Part shown: positions 9,578 to 18,068 of the stretch, piece after piece
Layout of the letters: the number at the start of each line of letters is the position of its first letter
How positions within the stretch are numbered: the first letter of the stretch is position 1
Assembly: GCA_955652915.1 (NCBI GenBank)
Contig: CATPCJ010000433.1
Location: 1-34,323, forward strand
Reading direction: 5' to 3'
DNA: 34,323 nucleotides
Source of the DNA: an uncultured Bryobacteraceae bacterium
Lineage (GTDB): Bacteria; Acidobacteriota; Terriglobia; Bryobacterales; Bryobacteraceae
Translations under genes and position numbers: made by a program
The notes under the pieces: generated by a model
Database searches by the model: none
Told to the model about the DNA's origin: nothing
The model's input: the letters and a program-made list of their open reading frames with translations, nothing else

Positions 9578-11421
9578 GGTTCGTCGCGGCCCCCAGGCGG
9601 CTCGTCGCCAGCTTCCACACCCTCCGGACCGTGATCAAGCCGCCCGCCGGTCCGCTGGCCGCTGGTTTTGCCCTGATGGCCATCTCTCGCCTGTGCGCGC
9701 TGGTGCTCCCCTCCTCCACCAAGTACTTGATCGACGATGTCATCCAGCCGCGCCGCATGGACCTGCTCAACCCGCTGATCGCGGTGGTGATCGCCACCAC
9801 CGTCCTCCAGGCGCTTTCCGGCTTCGCCCTTTCGCAGCTTGCGGTGCGGACCACCCAAGGGCTGGTCGCGGATCTCCGGCGGAGAGTACACGCGCACATC
9901 AGCCGGCTGCCGCTCCGGTTCTACGACGACAACAAGAGTGGCGTCCTGGTCTCGCGGATCATGACCGACGTGGAAAGCCTCCGCAACCTCGTGGGCAGCG
10001 GCCTCATCGACTTCGCCGGCGCCATCCTGACGGCGATCTTGGCCATGGTCATTCTGTTCCGGATCAGCGCCTGGATGACCTGCACTAGCCTGCTGGCCGT
10101 CGCTTGCGTGACGCTGGGGCTGCGCAAGGCCTCCGCGGCGGTGCGCGCAATCTTCTATCAACGGAGCCGCATCTACGCCGAGACCACCGGACGCCTCACG
10201 GAGTCGATCTCCGGCGTCCGCTTGGTGAAGGGATATCGGGCCGAGGAGCGGGAGCAGGCCGTCTTTGCGGAGGCCGTTGACCGTCTGGCAAAGAACAATC
10301 TGCGCTCGGCGAAAGCGGTATCCCTCATGAGCCTCACCGCCACCATTGCGCTCGGAGCGGCCAGCGCGGCCACCGCATATCTGGGCGCCCGGGAAATCTT
10401 CCGCGGATCCATCACGCTCGGTGACTGGGTGAAGTTCATGGCGTTTCTGGCCATGCTGGGCGCTCCGCTTTCGCAATTCGTTAATTTCCGGGCCCAGATC
10501 GCCGAAGCGCTGGCCGCCCTCGACCGCACTCGCGAGATCCTTAACGAGCCGCGCGAGGATGACGACCCTCATCGCACCGTCACCTTCGGTCCTTTGCAAG
10601 GCGAGATTGTCTTCGACAACGTCAGCTTCGGTTACGAACCCGGCCGGCTGGCCGTCCATGGCCTGTCCTTCCGCGCCGCGCCGGGCACGGTCACGGCTCT
10701 GGTTGGCCCCACAGGCTCGGGTAAATCCACCACGGCCTCGCTGGTCCTGGCCTTTTACAAGCCTTCGCACGGGGTGATCCGGATCGATGGCGTGGATCTT
10801 TCCACGGTCCATCTGGATTCATACCGTTCGCAGCTTGGCGTGGCGCTGCAGGACAACTTCTTCTTTGACGGCTCGATTTGCGATAACGTCGCCTTTTCGA
10901 AGCCGGGCGCCACCGCGGAGGAGATGGCGCGCGCTTGCCGGCTGTCCGGCATCGACAGGTTTCCGGAGCTGCGCGACGCCAAGACCATGGTTGGCGAACG
11001 CGCCCTGCGGATTTCCGGCGGACAAAAGCAATGCGTCTCCATGGCCCGCGCCCTGCTCGCCGATCCGAGGATCTTGATCCTGGACGAGGCCACCTCCAGC
11101 ATGGACACCGAATCCGAGAGCGTCATTCAGGAGGGACTGACACACCTCCTCCGCGAGCGCACCACGCTCGTCATCGCTCATCGATTGGCCACCATCCGGC
11201 GCGCCGATCTGGTGCTTTTCCTCGAGCACGGCCGCATCGTGGAGCGCGGCACCCATGAATCCCTATACGCCGCCCGCGGGCGCTATTACGAAATGTGTTG
11301 CACCCAGACCGGTGGAGAACTGATCCAGCGCCAGTGCCCGCCCCCGGGAGACTGTGAGCGAAATGACCATCCAGCCGGCACATTCAACGCAACTGCGCGG
11401 GAGCTGGCCGGGCCGGCTTGA
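9574..11421 (+). CDS. ABC exporter, fused TMD-NBD (MsbA/LmrA-like)
   Basis: This 615-residue half-transporter has an N-terminal six-helix exporter domain (about 1-320) and a C-terminal ATPase. Walker A is GPTGSGKST with Lys384, the signature is ISGGQKQ, Walker B is ILILDEATSS, and the switch His is in IAHRL. Half-transporters of this type act as homodimers and export lipids, drugs or peptides. Its place directly after the second hydroxylase, overlapping by ATGA, suggests product export or self-protection. The last 30 residues or so (after about 585) are Cys/Pro-rich and unlike the conserved domain. The upstream open frame (to 9379) lies over the hydroxylase gene, so I take ATG 9574. Confidence 0.93.
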   Translation: MRFVAAPRRLVASFHTLRTVIKPPAGPLAAGFALMAISRLCALVLPSSTKYLIDDVIQPRRMDLLNPLIAVVIATTVLQALSGFALSQLAVRTTQGLVADLRRRVHAHISRLPLRFYDDNKSGVLVSRIMTDVESLRNLVGSGLIDFAGAILTAILAMVILFRISAWMTCTSLLAVACVTLGLRKASAAVRAIFYQRSRIYAETTGRLTESISGVRLVKGYRAEEREQAVFAEAVDRLAKNNLRSAKAVSLMSLTATIALGAASAATAYLGAREIFRGSITLGDWVKFMAFLAMLGAPLSQFVNFRAQIAEALAALDRTREILNEPREDDDPHRTVTFGPLQGEIVFDNVSFGYEPGRLAVHGLSFRAAPGTVTALVGPTGSGKSTTASLVLAFYKPSHGVIRIDGVDLSTVHLDSYRSQLGVALQDNFFFDGSICDNVAFSKPGATAEEMARACRLSGIDRFPELRDAKTMVGERALRISGGQKQCVSMARALLADPRILILDEATSSMDTESESVIQEGLTHLLRERTTLVIAHRLATIRRADLVLFLEHGRIVERGTHESLYAARGRYYEMCCTQTGGELIQRQCPPPGDCERNDHPAGTFNATARELAGPA

Positions 11422-11457
11422 CGAAGGCTTTTAATTCAACACCAGGAGACTAGCGCA

Positions 11458-13923
11458 ATGAGTCAGTCGTCGAGTGTCCCCGCTCCGCGGTCCGGAGCCG
11501 CCGCGAGCGGGCTTATGGCTGTTTTGCTAAGCGGCATCGTTTACGCCTCCTTTCATCTGGCGCCTTTGCCGCAAAAGACCCCGGCCAGCGCGCCGGCCGG
11601 CCAGTTTTCCAGCGAACGCGCGATCCAGTACGTGGAACAGATCGCAAAAGAACCGCACCCCGCCGGAACCGCCCAGAACGCCGCGGTCGCCGATTACCTG
11701 CAGCGCCAGCTCTCGCTACTCGGCGTGGAGCCGCAGCTTCAAGAGGCCACCTACGTGGAGGGCCGCGGCGTGTACCTCGTGGGAACGATTCGCAACGTCC
11801 TCGCCCGGCTTCGAGGGACGGCCCCCGGAAAAGCGTTGCTCCTGATTGCCCACTACGATTCCCCGTCGACGAGTCCCGGAGCCGCCGATGACGGCGCCGG
11901 CGTAGCGGCTCTGCTCGAAACCTTGCGAGCGCTGCGCTCTGGCCCGCCCCTCAAGAACGACATCATCTTTTTGTTTACCGACGCCGAAGAAGCCGGCCAG
12001 TGGGGAGCCAAACTCTTCTGGACGGAGCATCCATGGGCCAAGGATACCGGAGTTGCCGTCAACTTCGAGGCGCGCGGCGCAAGCGGTCCTTCCATGCTCT
12101 TTGAAACGGGGAATGGCGAAGGCTGGCTGGTCCGCCGTTTTGCGAAGACTGCGCCACACCCCTATGCCGCTTCGGTGATGCCGGCTCTCTACAAGGTACT
12201 GCCGAACCGGACGGATCTGACGGTATTCAAGCAAGCGGGCCTTCCCGTGATGAACTTCGCCTTTGCCGAAACGTGGACTAGCTACCATACCGCGCTCGAT
12301 CGCGCCGGTTCGCTCAGTCTCCGCAGCTTGCAGCACCACGGGTCTCACGCTCTGGCTCTCGCGCGCGACCTGGGCAATGCCGATCTCAGCCATCCCGGAC
12401 GGGAAGGCGCCGTCTATTTCAACGTCGCTGGATCGGTCATGATCGCCTATTCGCGTATGTGGGCGGGAGTACTGACCGTTTTGCTCGCGGCGCTCTTTCT
12501 CGCGGTGGCAATCCGGGGCCGCGTTCTCCGGCAGGTGACTGGCCGGGGACTCGCATTCGGTTTCGTCGCGCTGGGAATCGCCATCGCGGTCGCCGGCCTC
12601 GCCGCCTCCGGTCTCATGATCCTGATTCCGAAACTCACCGGGTCCAAGGACTGGACCGTGGTCTATCACATGGATCTGTATGTCCTTGGCGTAGCCGCTC
12701 TCTCCGCCTGCCTGACCACGCTTTGCTACCTTTGGTTCGCAACCCGGACGCGAGCGGAGAACCTTCTGCTTGGCGGACTGTTGTGGTTCTTGCTGTTGGC
12801 GGTAATCACCTCGACTTTTGTTCCCGGCGCGAGTTATCTGCTTGCCTGGCCGCTCTTGTACGGATTGATACTGGCCGCGCTCATGCAGACCGGGACCTTC
12901 TCCCGCCTGGGGCCGCTGGCGCGCGCCGGCGTCCTGGCCGCTGCCGCGCTTCCTCCGCTGATGTTGCTGGTGCCCTCCATCTGGCTGTTGTACGTCGCGT
13001 TTACCACGCCGGGCGTGTTCTTCGTCGCGATTGCGACGCCGTTGTGCCTTGCGTTGCTAATCCCACACTTGCGCTTGATGGCCGCGCCGCGGCCATGGGC
13101 GCTCCCGGCCGCGCTTGGCGCTTTGAGCCTCGCTTTCATTGGCGTCGCCAGCTTCCGGGTAGCCACGGATAACTCGCATCCCAAGCAGGATCATGTCTTC
13201 TATGTCGCGGACCTGGACAAGAAGTCGGCCGTCTGGGCTAGCAGTAACATCGCCGTGGATCAGTGGACTTCTCAGTTCTTCCCGCAAGTCTCGGAAAAAA
13301 AGCCCCTCGGCGCCCACATCCCCGCTTGGTACGGCACCCCCTTCATTCGCGAGGGTCGGTTCATGATGGGCGACGCTCCCCTGCTGCCTTCCAGCTCCGC
13401 GGATGTATCGCTGCTGGAAGACGCCACTCACGCTGGAATGAGGACGATTACCGTGGCGGTTCGTTCGCCGGCGCGCGCTCCTCACGTCTCGGTACACCTC
13501 CAGACCGGCGGACCCATTTTGCGAGCCGCGTTCACCACGGCGCCGGCTCTTGGTCCAGCCGCATCGGAGAAACACCCGCGCACGTTCGTGCTATTTGACC
13601 ATACCGGAACGCCGAAGAACGAGTTGAACATGACCTATTCCGGTATGCCGGCGGAAGGCGCTCGCATCACCATCGAAACAGCAGGGGCCCCCTTGACGGG
13701 AGCGCAAGTAATCGAATACTCCTACCGGCTGCCCGATCTTGCGGGAACGGGATTGCGTGAGCGGCCGGCCGGCGTGATCCAGAACAAATTTCCAGGCGAT
13801 GCAAGCATCGTGGGGCGCTCATTTGTCTTTCCGGACCGTAGCTCCATGGGGGCTGCTGGAGCGCCGCTGCGGGCGCATCTCTCAAGATCCGCCGCTGATA
13901 GGCGTCAGGCAGAACGACGATGA
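11458..13923 (+). CDS. M28-family zinc peptidase with multi-pass membrane domain
   Basis: This 821-residue protein has one N-terminal hydrophobic helix (about 17-37) and then an M28 peptidase domain (about 50-310). Likely zinc and catalytic residues are His132 in AHYDS, Asp144/Asp145 in AADDGAG, Glu177/Glu178 in DAEEAG, Glu204 in NFEARG and His277 in SYHTALD. About eight hydrophobic helices follow (about 325-570), then a soluble C-terminal domain. The layout recalls ER-metallopeptidase-1-like proteins. The active site is predicted to face the periplasm. Placed right after an exporter, it may trim an exported pro-peptide or inactivate product; this is inference. A GGAG-type ribosome-binding site precedes ATG 11458, and the stop overlaps the next ATG. 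Confidence 0.88.
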   Translation: MSQSSSVPAPRSGAAASGLMAVLLSGIVYASFHLAPLPQKTPASAPAGQFSSERAIQYVEQIAKEPHPAGTAQNAAVADYLQRQLSLLGVEPQLQEATYVEGRGVYLVGTIRNVLARLRGTAPGKALLLIAHYDSPSTSPGAADDGAGVAALLETLRALRSGPPLKNDIIFLFTDAEEAGQWGAKLFWTEHPWAKDTGVAVNFEARGASGPSMLFETGNGEGWLVRRFAKTAPHPYAASVMPALYKVLPNRTDLTVFKQAGLPVMNFAFAETWTSYHTALDRAGSLSLRSLQHHGSHALALARDLGNADLSHPGREGAVYFNVAGSVMIAYSRMWAGVLTVLLAALFLAVAIRGRVLRQVTGRGLAFGFVALGIAIAVAGLAASGLMILIPKLTGSKDWTVVYHMDLYVLGVAALSACLTTLCYLWFATRTRAENLLLGGLLWFLLLAVITSTFVPGASYLLAWPLLYGLILAALMQTGTFSRLGPLARAGVLAAAALPPLMLLVPSIWLLYVAFTTPGVFFVAIATPLCLALLIPHLRLMAAPRPWALPAALGALSLAFIGVASFRVATDNSHPKQDHVFYVADLDKKSAVWASSNIAVDQWTSQFFPQVSEKKPLGAHIPAWYGTPFIREGRFMMGDAPLLPSSSADVSLLEDATHAGMRTITVAVRSPARAPHVSVHLQTGGPILRAAFTTAPALGPAASEKHPRTFVLFDHTGTPKNELNMTYSGMPAEGARITIETAGAPLTGAQVIEYSYRLPDLAGTGLRERPAGVIQNKFPGDASIVGRSFVFPDRSSMGAAGAPLRAHLSRSAADRRQAERR

Positions 13924-15011
13924 AAGTTGGATTCTACGGACCGGTCTTCGAGCCCACCGGCTACGGCTGCGCGGCGCGAGGCTACGTAGGCTCATTGCTG
14001 GAGGCCGGCATTGAACTCTCGGTGGTAAACACCAGCGCGGTGAATCGAGTATTCGATCCGGTGGCCGGCGCCTGTCTGGATCGGCGCATGGAACCGGACT
14101 TCCATTTGTTTCATGGTAATCCGCTCCACTACCGGGCCTTGACGCAATTCTTTCCCCGGATCAGGCTGATCAGCATCATTGCCTGGGAAACCGATACGCT
14201 CCCTCGGCAATGGATAGAGTCCTTGAACGACGCGACAGAGGTTTGGGTGCCCTGCGCGCATAACGTATCGGTCTGCTCCGCCGGCCTCGCCACTCCGGTC
14301 TTCCGCTGGCCGCACCCTCTGGCGACTGCTCCGTCTGGCGCGCCTGATTTCAGCCGCATGCCTCCGCTGCCCGGCGATACGTACCTGTTTTACAGCACGT
14401 TTGCATGGCAGAACCGCAAATCCCCCTTGGGAATCGTCGAATCGTTTTTCCGCGCCTTCCCCGCCGCCGACGCCGCGCTTCTACTGAAGATTTCCGGGCC
14501 TCGCGGGTACGATCCGCTGGGGGAAATAGCGGAGCTCAGGGAGCGTACCGGTTCGAAGTCCCCCGTCCTGGTGGAGGATGACTACTGGACGCCCGAGCAG
14601 ATGGAGGCGCTGGCGCAACGCGGAGACTGCTATGTCTCGCTCCATCGGGGCGAGGCATGGTGCTATCCGCTCTTCGACGCGGCCTGCCGGGGCAAACCCG
14701 TGATCGCCACCGCCTATTCCGGCCCGCTGGATTATCTCGACTCCGGCGGTCACTTCTGCGTCCGTTACGAAATGACGCCAGTGGACCAGGATTGGAAGCT
14801 CTACGACCGCGATATGCGTTGGGCGTCACCCGACGTTGGCCATGCAGCCGAGTTGATGCGCTATGTCTTCGAGAACCGGGACGCGGTCTCCCAGCGCGCT
14901 GAGCGGGCCGCTTGCAAACTCAGAGCGCTCTATTCGCCGGCGTCGGTGGGCCGAATGGCCCGGGAGAGGCTGACATCGTTACTGGAGCGGAATCAAGGAG
15001 TATTCGCGTGA
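13920..15011 (+). CDS. Glycosyltransferase, GT4-like (GT-B fold)
   Basis: This 363-residue soluble protein has an N-terminal Rossmann-like half (FYGPVFEPTGYGCAARGY; a glycine-rich acceptor-side loop) and a C-terminal nucleotide-sugar half. The latter contains YWTPEQMEAL near 223, LHRGEAWCYPLFDAACRGKP near 243-262 and a following SGP loop. The GEGW-like context, acidic then 'YPLFDAAC', matches the EX7E region of GT4 enzymes. It overlaps the M28 peptidase stop by ATGA. It could glycosylate the peptide, for example on a beta-hydroxyl or phenol created by the hydroxylases; this is inference, and an envelope role cannot be excluded. Confidence 0.82.
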   Translation: MKVGFYGPVFEPTGYGCAARGYVGSLLEAGIELSVVNTSAVNRVFDPVAGACLDRRMEPDFHLFHGNPLHYRALTQFFPRIRLISIIAWETDTLPRQWIESLNDATEVWVPCAHNVSVCSAGLATPVFRWPHPLATAPSGAPDFSRMPPLPGDTYLFYSTFAWQNRKSPLGIVESFFRAFPAADAALLLKISGPRGYDPLGEIAELRERTGSKSPVLVEDDYWTPEQMEALAQRGDCYVSLHRGEAWCYPLFDAACRGKPVIATAYSGPLDYLDSGGHFCVRYEMTPVDQDWKLYDRDMRWASPDVGHAAELMRYVFENRDAVSQRAERAACKLRALYSPASVGRMARERLTSLLERNQGVFA

Positions 15012-15709
15012 ACGACACATCGGAAGAAAACGCTCCGGAGGTCCAGGGGCAGGCGGAGCGGCCGGCGCCCGCCGCATGGCGCCGTTCCGGCGGACGGACA
15101 ACAGCGCCGCGCTCTCGCGTTTGGGAGAGCGTCAGCTCTCTGGGAGAGGCGCACCGCTATCTCGCGGGTCCCGAACTGTTCCCCGAAGGCGCGCCTCCGC
15201 AAGAGGTGTTCTTTCTTCTCTCGGGGTTCGTGAAACTCGTCGTTTCCGCCGGGTGGCAAGCGATCGTGAGCCTCTGCGCCGATTCGGTGCTGGGGACCGG
15301 GGCCGCACTGCTCCGCACTCCTCATTGCGCGACCGCCATCGCCCTCGCCAACTGCCGCCTCAAACGCGCCGGCGCCGCCCAGTTCCGGCGCCTGCTGGTC
15401 GTGGAACCCGCATTTTCGCGGAGAGTCTCAGAGGCGCATGGCCCTGAAATCGTCCAACTATCTCCGCTCGCTCGCGGATGTGAAGACAGTACGCGCCGAA
15501 CTGCGCCTGGAGCGGCTCTGGCGCGGCCTGGCGGTCACGCATCCGGCCAGCCCAGAGTCCAATGGCGTGTCTCTCTCCCGCTCAAGCTTTACGAGCTCGC
15601 CCATCTGCTCGCAATCACACCGCCGTACCTGAGCCGCCTGCTCGCGAAATTGGAAGCGGATGGCGTTTTCCGCCGGGAGCAGGGCGGGTTGATTCTTCAC
15701 TGTACTTGA
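15008..15709 (+). CDS. Crp/Fnr-family transcription regulator with internal frame disturbance
   Basis: This GTG start shares GTGA with the glycosyltransferase stop; 233 residues. The first 50 residues or so are low-complexity. Residues about 40-140 match a cyclic-nucleotide-binding-like sensor domain (VFFLLSGFVKLVV and a degenerate roll), and the C-terminus has a winged helix-turn-helix (YELAHLLAITPPYLSRLLAK). Between about 15430 and 15555 the annotated frame reads like out-of-frame DNA, while the +1 frame gives the expected dimerisation helix (SLADVKTVRAELRLERL at 15468-15518). The gene therefore appears to carry two compensating single-base indels, or sequence errors. The canonical cAMP-binding residues are not recognisable. 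It lies just before the importer operon, which it may control. Confidence 0.75.
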   Translation: MNDTSEENAPEVQGQAERPAPAAWRRSGGRTTAPRSRVWESVSSLGEAHRYLAGPELFPEGAPPQEVFFLLSGFVKLVVSAGWQAIVSLCADSVLGTGAALLRTPHCATAIALANCRLKRAGAAQFRRLLVVEPAFSRRVSEAHGPEIVQLSPLARGCEDSTRRTAPGAALARPGGHASGQPRVQWRVSLPLKLYELAHLLAITPPYLSRLLAKLEADGVFRREQGGLILHCT

Positions 15710-15722
15710 ACCTTTCGCTTCC

Positions 15723-16520
15723 ATGACCAGCCCATTACAAATAACCTCCCGGTGGTGGCGTACCCGTCTCCGGCGCGCCGCTCCTTGGCTCACGCTCGCT
15801 GCGCTGCTGGCCGCATGGCAAGCGGCCGTGGTGTTACATCCGCGTTCCCTGATCCCGGGCCCATGGCCCGTGTTGCTGGGGGTGGTGGAACTGGCTAAGA
15901 AGGGGTTGCTCTTTAAGTACGTGCTCGCGTCGCTGTTCCGTGTAACTTGGGGATATCTGTTGGCCATCGCCTTGGCCATTCCGTGCGGATTGATGCTGGG
16001 CTGGTACCGCCACTGCGAATACGCGTTCGCTCCCCTCCTCCAACTCTTCAGGCCCATCTCCCCGCTGGCTTGGATTCCCATTTCCATCCTTTGGTTCGGC
16101 CTGGGAGACTCCGCTGCCATCTTTCTTATCTTTCTGGCTTCCTTTCTTCCGGTTGTCCTGGCGACCATGAACGCCGTCCGCAACATAGACAGCGTGCACC
16201 TGCGCTGCGGGCGGAACTTCCGTTTATCTGAGGCCCAGTTGATCTGGCGGGTGCTGTTTCCGGCCGTGGCTCCGCAAATCATCGTGGCGCTGCGGATCGC
16301 GCTGGGGGTTGCGTGGCTGGTCGTCGTGGCCGCGGAGATGATCGCCGTCAATTCCGGCCTGGGATTTCTGATCGTAGACGCGCGAAACGCCGGCAACCGG
16401 TACGATCTCGTGCTGGCCGGCATGATTCTGATTGGACTGATTGGGCTCATTCTGGACATCGCAATGCGGCGCCTGGAGAAACTGCCGTCGGTGCAGTGGG
16501 GCTACATAGGAGCGAAATGA
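15723..16520 (+). CDS. ABC importer permease 1 (SsuC/TauC/NrtB-like)
   Basis: This 265-residue membrane protein of the BPD-transport family has about six helices. The cytoplasmic coupling region is readable: NFRLSEAQLIWRVLFPAVAP, then the segment ending GVAWLVVVAAEMIAV, typical of sulfonate, taurine, nitrate or hydroxymethylpyrimidine permeases. It is clearly paralogous to the permease at 17307, sharing for example RPISPLAWIP and LVVVAAEMIAV. The pair probably forms a heterodimer around the ATPase encoded between them. The substrate cannot be read from sequence. Confidence 0.92.
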   Translation: MTSPLQITSRWWRTRLRRAAPWLTLAALLAAWQAAVVLHPRSLIPGPWPVLLGVVELAKKGLLFKYVLASLFRVTWGYLLAIALAIPCGLMLGWYRHCEYAFAPLLQLFRPISPLAWIPISILWFGLGDSAAIFLIFLASFLPVVLATMNAVRNIDSVHLRCGRNFRLSEAQLIWRVLFPAVAPQIIVALRIALGVAWLVVVAAEMIAVNSGLGFLIVDARNAGNRYDLVLAGMILIGLIGLILDIAMRRLEKLPSVQWGYIGAK

Positions 16521-17305
16521 GTAACCAGGCAGTTCAAGCCCGGACGACGGCGCTCGAGACGCGGTTAAGGGTCGCGAATCTGAATGTGACTTTTGGCGAG
16601 GGAGAGAAGGCCGTGAACGTGCTCCAAAATATCACCCTCGAAGTAGGAGCGGGCGAGTTCGTCTGCCTCCTCGGTCCCTCCGGCTGCGGGAAATCGACCC
16701 TGCTCAATGTGCTGGGCGGCTTTCTGAAACCGGATTCGGGGGAGGTCGTGATCGACGGCAAACCGGTGCTGGGTCCGGATCCACGCAGAATCTTCGTATT
16801 CCAGGAGCGCGGCGTCTTTCCCTGGATGACCGTGGAAGGCAATATCGGCTTCGGCCTCTTCCGCCTTACCAAGGAAGAGCAGGCGCGCCGCATCTTCTAT
16901 TACGTCAACCTCGTGGGCTTGAGCGGTTTTGAGAAGGCGTATCCCCACGAGCTCTCGGGAGGCATGAAGCAGCGCGTGGAAGTTGCCCGCGCGCTGGCCG
17001 TCAATCCGGATGTCCTTTTTCTGGACGAGCCTTTCGGGGCGCTCGACTCGATCACCCGGCTCATCATGCGCCGCGAATTGCTCCGCATCTGGCAGAAGGA
17101 GCGGAAAACCGTCCTCTTTGTGACGCACGATATCGACGAGTCCATACAGCTTGCGGATCGCGTGCTGGTGATGTCGACGCGTCCGGCGACCATCCAGCGC
17201 GTCGTCGATATCGACATCGATCACCCGCGAGACATCAGCTCGCGCCATTATCTGGACCTGCGGGACCAGATCTTCGAGCAGATTGGTCTGGCGCACAAGG
17301 TCTAA
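16517..17305 (+). CDS. ABC importer ATPase (SsuB/TauB/NrtD-like)
   Basis: This 262-residue nucleotide-binding subunit has Walker A GPSGCGKST with Lys59, a Q-loop in FQERGVFPWMTV, signature LSGGMKQR, Walker B VLFLDEPFGALD and the H-loop VTHD. FPWMTV and LDEPFGALD are typical of the nitrate/sulfonate/taurine group. ATG 16517 overlaps the permease stop (ATGA). The frame is open upstream, but that part lies over the permease and does not resemble the family. Confidence 0.95.
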   Translation: MSNQAVQARTTALETRLRVANLNVTFGEGEKAVNVLQNITLEVGAGEFVCLLGPSGCGKSTLLNVLGGFLKPDSGEVVIDGKPVLGPDPRRIFVFQERGVFPWMTVEGNIGFGLFRLTKEEQARRIFYYVNLVGLSGFEKAYPHELSGGMKQRVEVARALAVNPDVLFLDEPFGALDSITRLIMRRELLRIWQKERKTVLFVTHDIDESIQLADRVLVMSTRPATIQRVVDIDIDHPRDISSRHYLDLRDQIFEQIGLAHKV

Positions 17306-17306
17306 C

Positions 17307-18068
17307 ATGAAGCGCTGGCAATCCCGGATATCGCCGTTTCTGACGGCCGTTCTTCTGCTCGCGGCATGGCACGCGGCGGTGGTCTGGACCCACACGCGCA
17401 TATTTCCCGGTCCCGTCCAGGTATTGGCCGGCCTCAAGGACCTTGCTGGCCGGGATCTTCTTGCCGGCTATGTGCGCGACTCGCTCCTGCGGGTTTCGGC
17501 CGGATATCTGGCGGCCGTCGCCCTCGGCCTTCCCCTCGGGCTGATGTTGGGAGGCTCTCCCACCGCGGCGGCAGCGTTGAATCCGCCGATCCAGATTATG
17601 CGGCCCATCTCACCGCTGGCTTGGATTCCGCTGGCCATTATATGGTTCGGAGTCGGAAGCGGCGCGGCCGTGTTCTTAATCTTTCTCGCGTCGGTCTTTC
17701 CCATCATCGTGGCCACCATCGACGCGGTGCGGAGCATACCGCCTGTATTCCGCAACGCTGGACAGAACTTCGGTTTGCCTTCCGCCATGCTGCTCCGGAA
17801 AGTAATCTTTCCCGCCGCGCTCCCCCAGATCCTGGTCGGCCTGCGGATCGCGTTGGGGATTGCGTGGCTGGTGGTGGTGGCGGCGGAGATGATCGCGGTC
17901 GATTCGGGCCTGGGCTATCTGATCATCGACTCGCGCAACGCCGGCCAACGCTATGACCTGGTAGTGGCCGGCATGCTGCTGATCGGCATCGTCGGCGTGA
18001 TCCTGGATTCCATTATGCGCCGGATCGAGACATTGAAGTCCGTGCGCTGGGGGTTTTGCAATGACTGA
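17307..18068 (+). CDS. ABC importer permease 2 (SsuC/TauC/NrtB-like)
   Basis: This 253-residue multi-pass protein belongs to the same family as the permease at 15723, with shared blocks IMRPISPLAWIPLAIIWFG and GIAWLVVVAAEMIAVDSGLG and a coupling loop NFGLPSAMLLRKVIFPAALP. It starts one base after the ATPase stop. Its stop (18066-18068) lies inside the first codons of the binding-protein gene that begins at 18061. Two non-identical permeases with one ATPase are less usual for this family, where a single permease gene normally forms a homodimer. Confidence 0.92.
   Translation: MKRWQSRISPFLTAVLLLAAWHAAVVWTHTRIFPGPVQVLAGLKDLAGRDLLAGYVRDSLLRVSAGYLAAVALGLPLGLMLGGSPTAAAALNPPIQIMRPISPLAWIPLAIIWFGVGSGAAVFLIFLASVFPIIVATIDAVRSIPPVFRNAGQNFGLPSAMLLRKVIFPAALPQILVGLRIALGIAWLVVVAAEMIAVDSGLGYLIIDSRNAGQRYDLVVAGMLLIGIVGVILDSIMRRIETLKSVRWGFCND

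Noticed and set aside
9397..10812. Minus-strand open frame of 471 codons over the ABC exporter
   Set aside because: It covers the exporter's membrane and ATPase motifs in antisense and has no recognisable domain.
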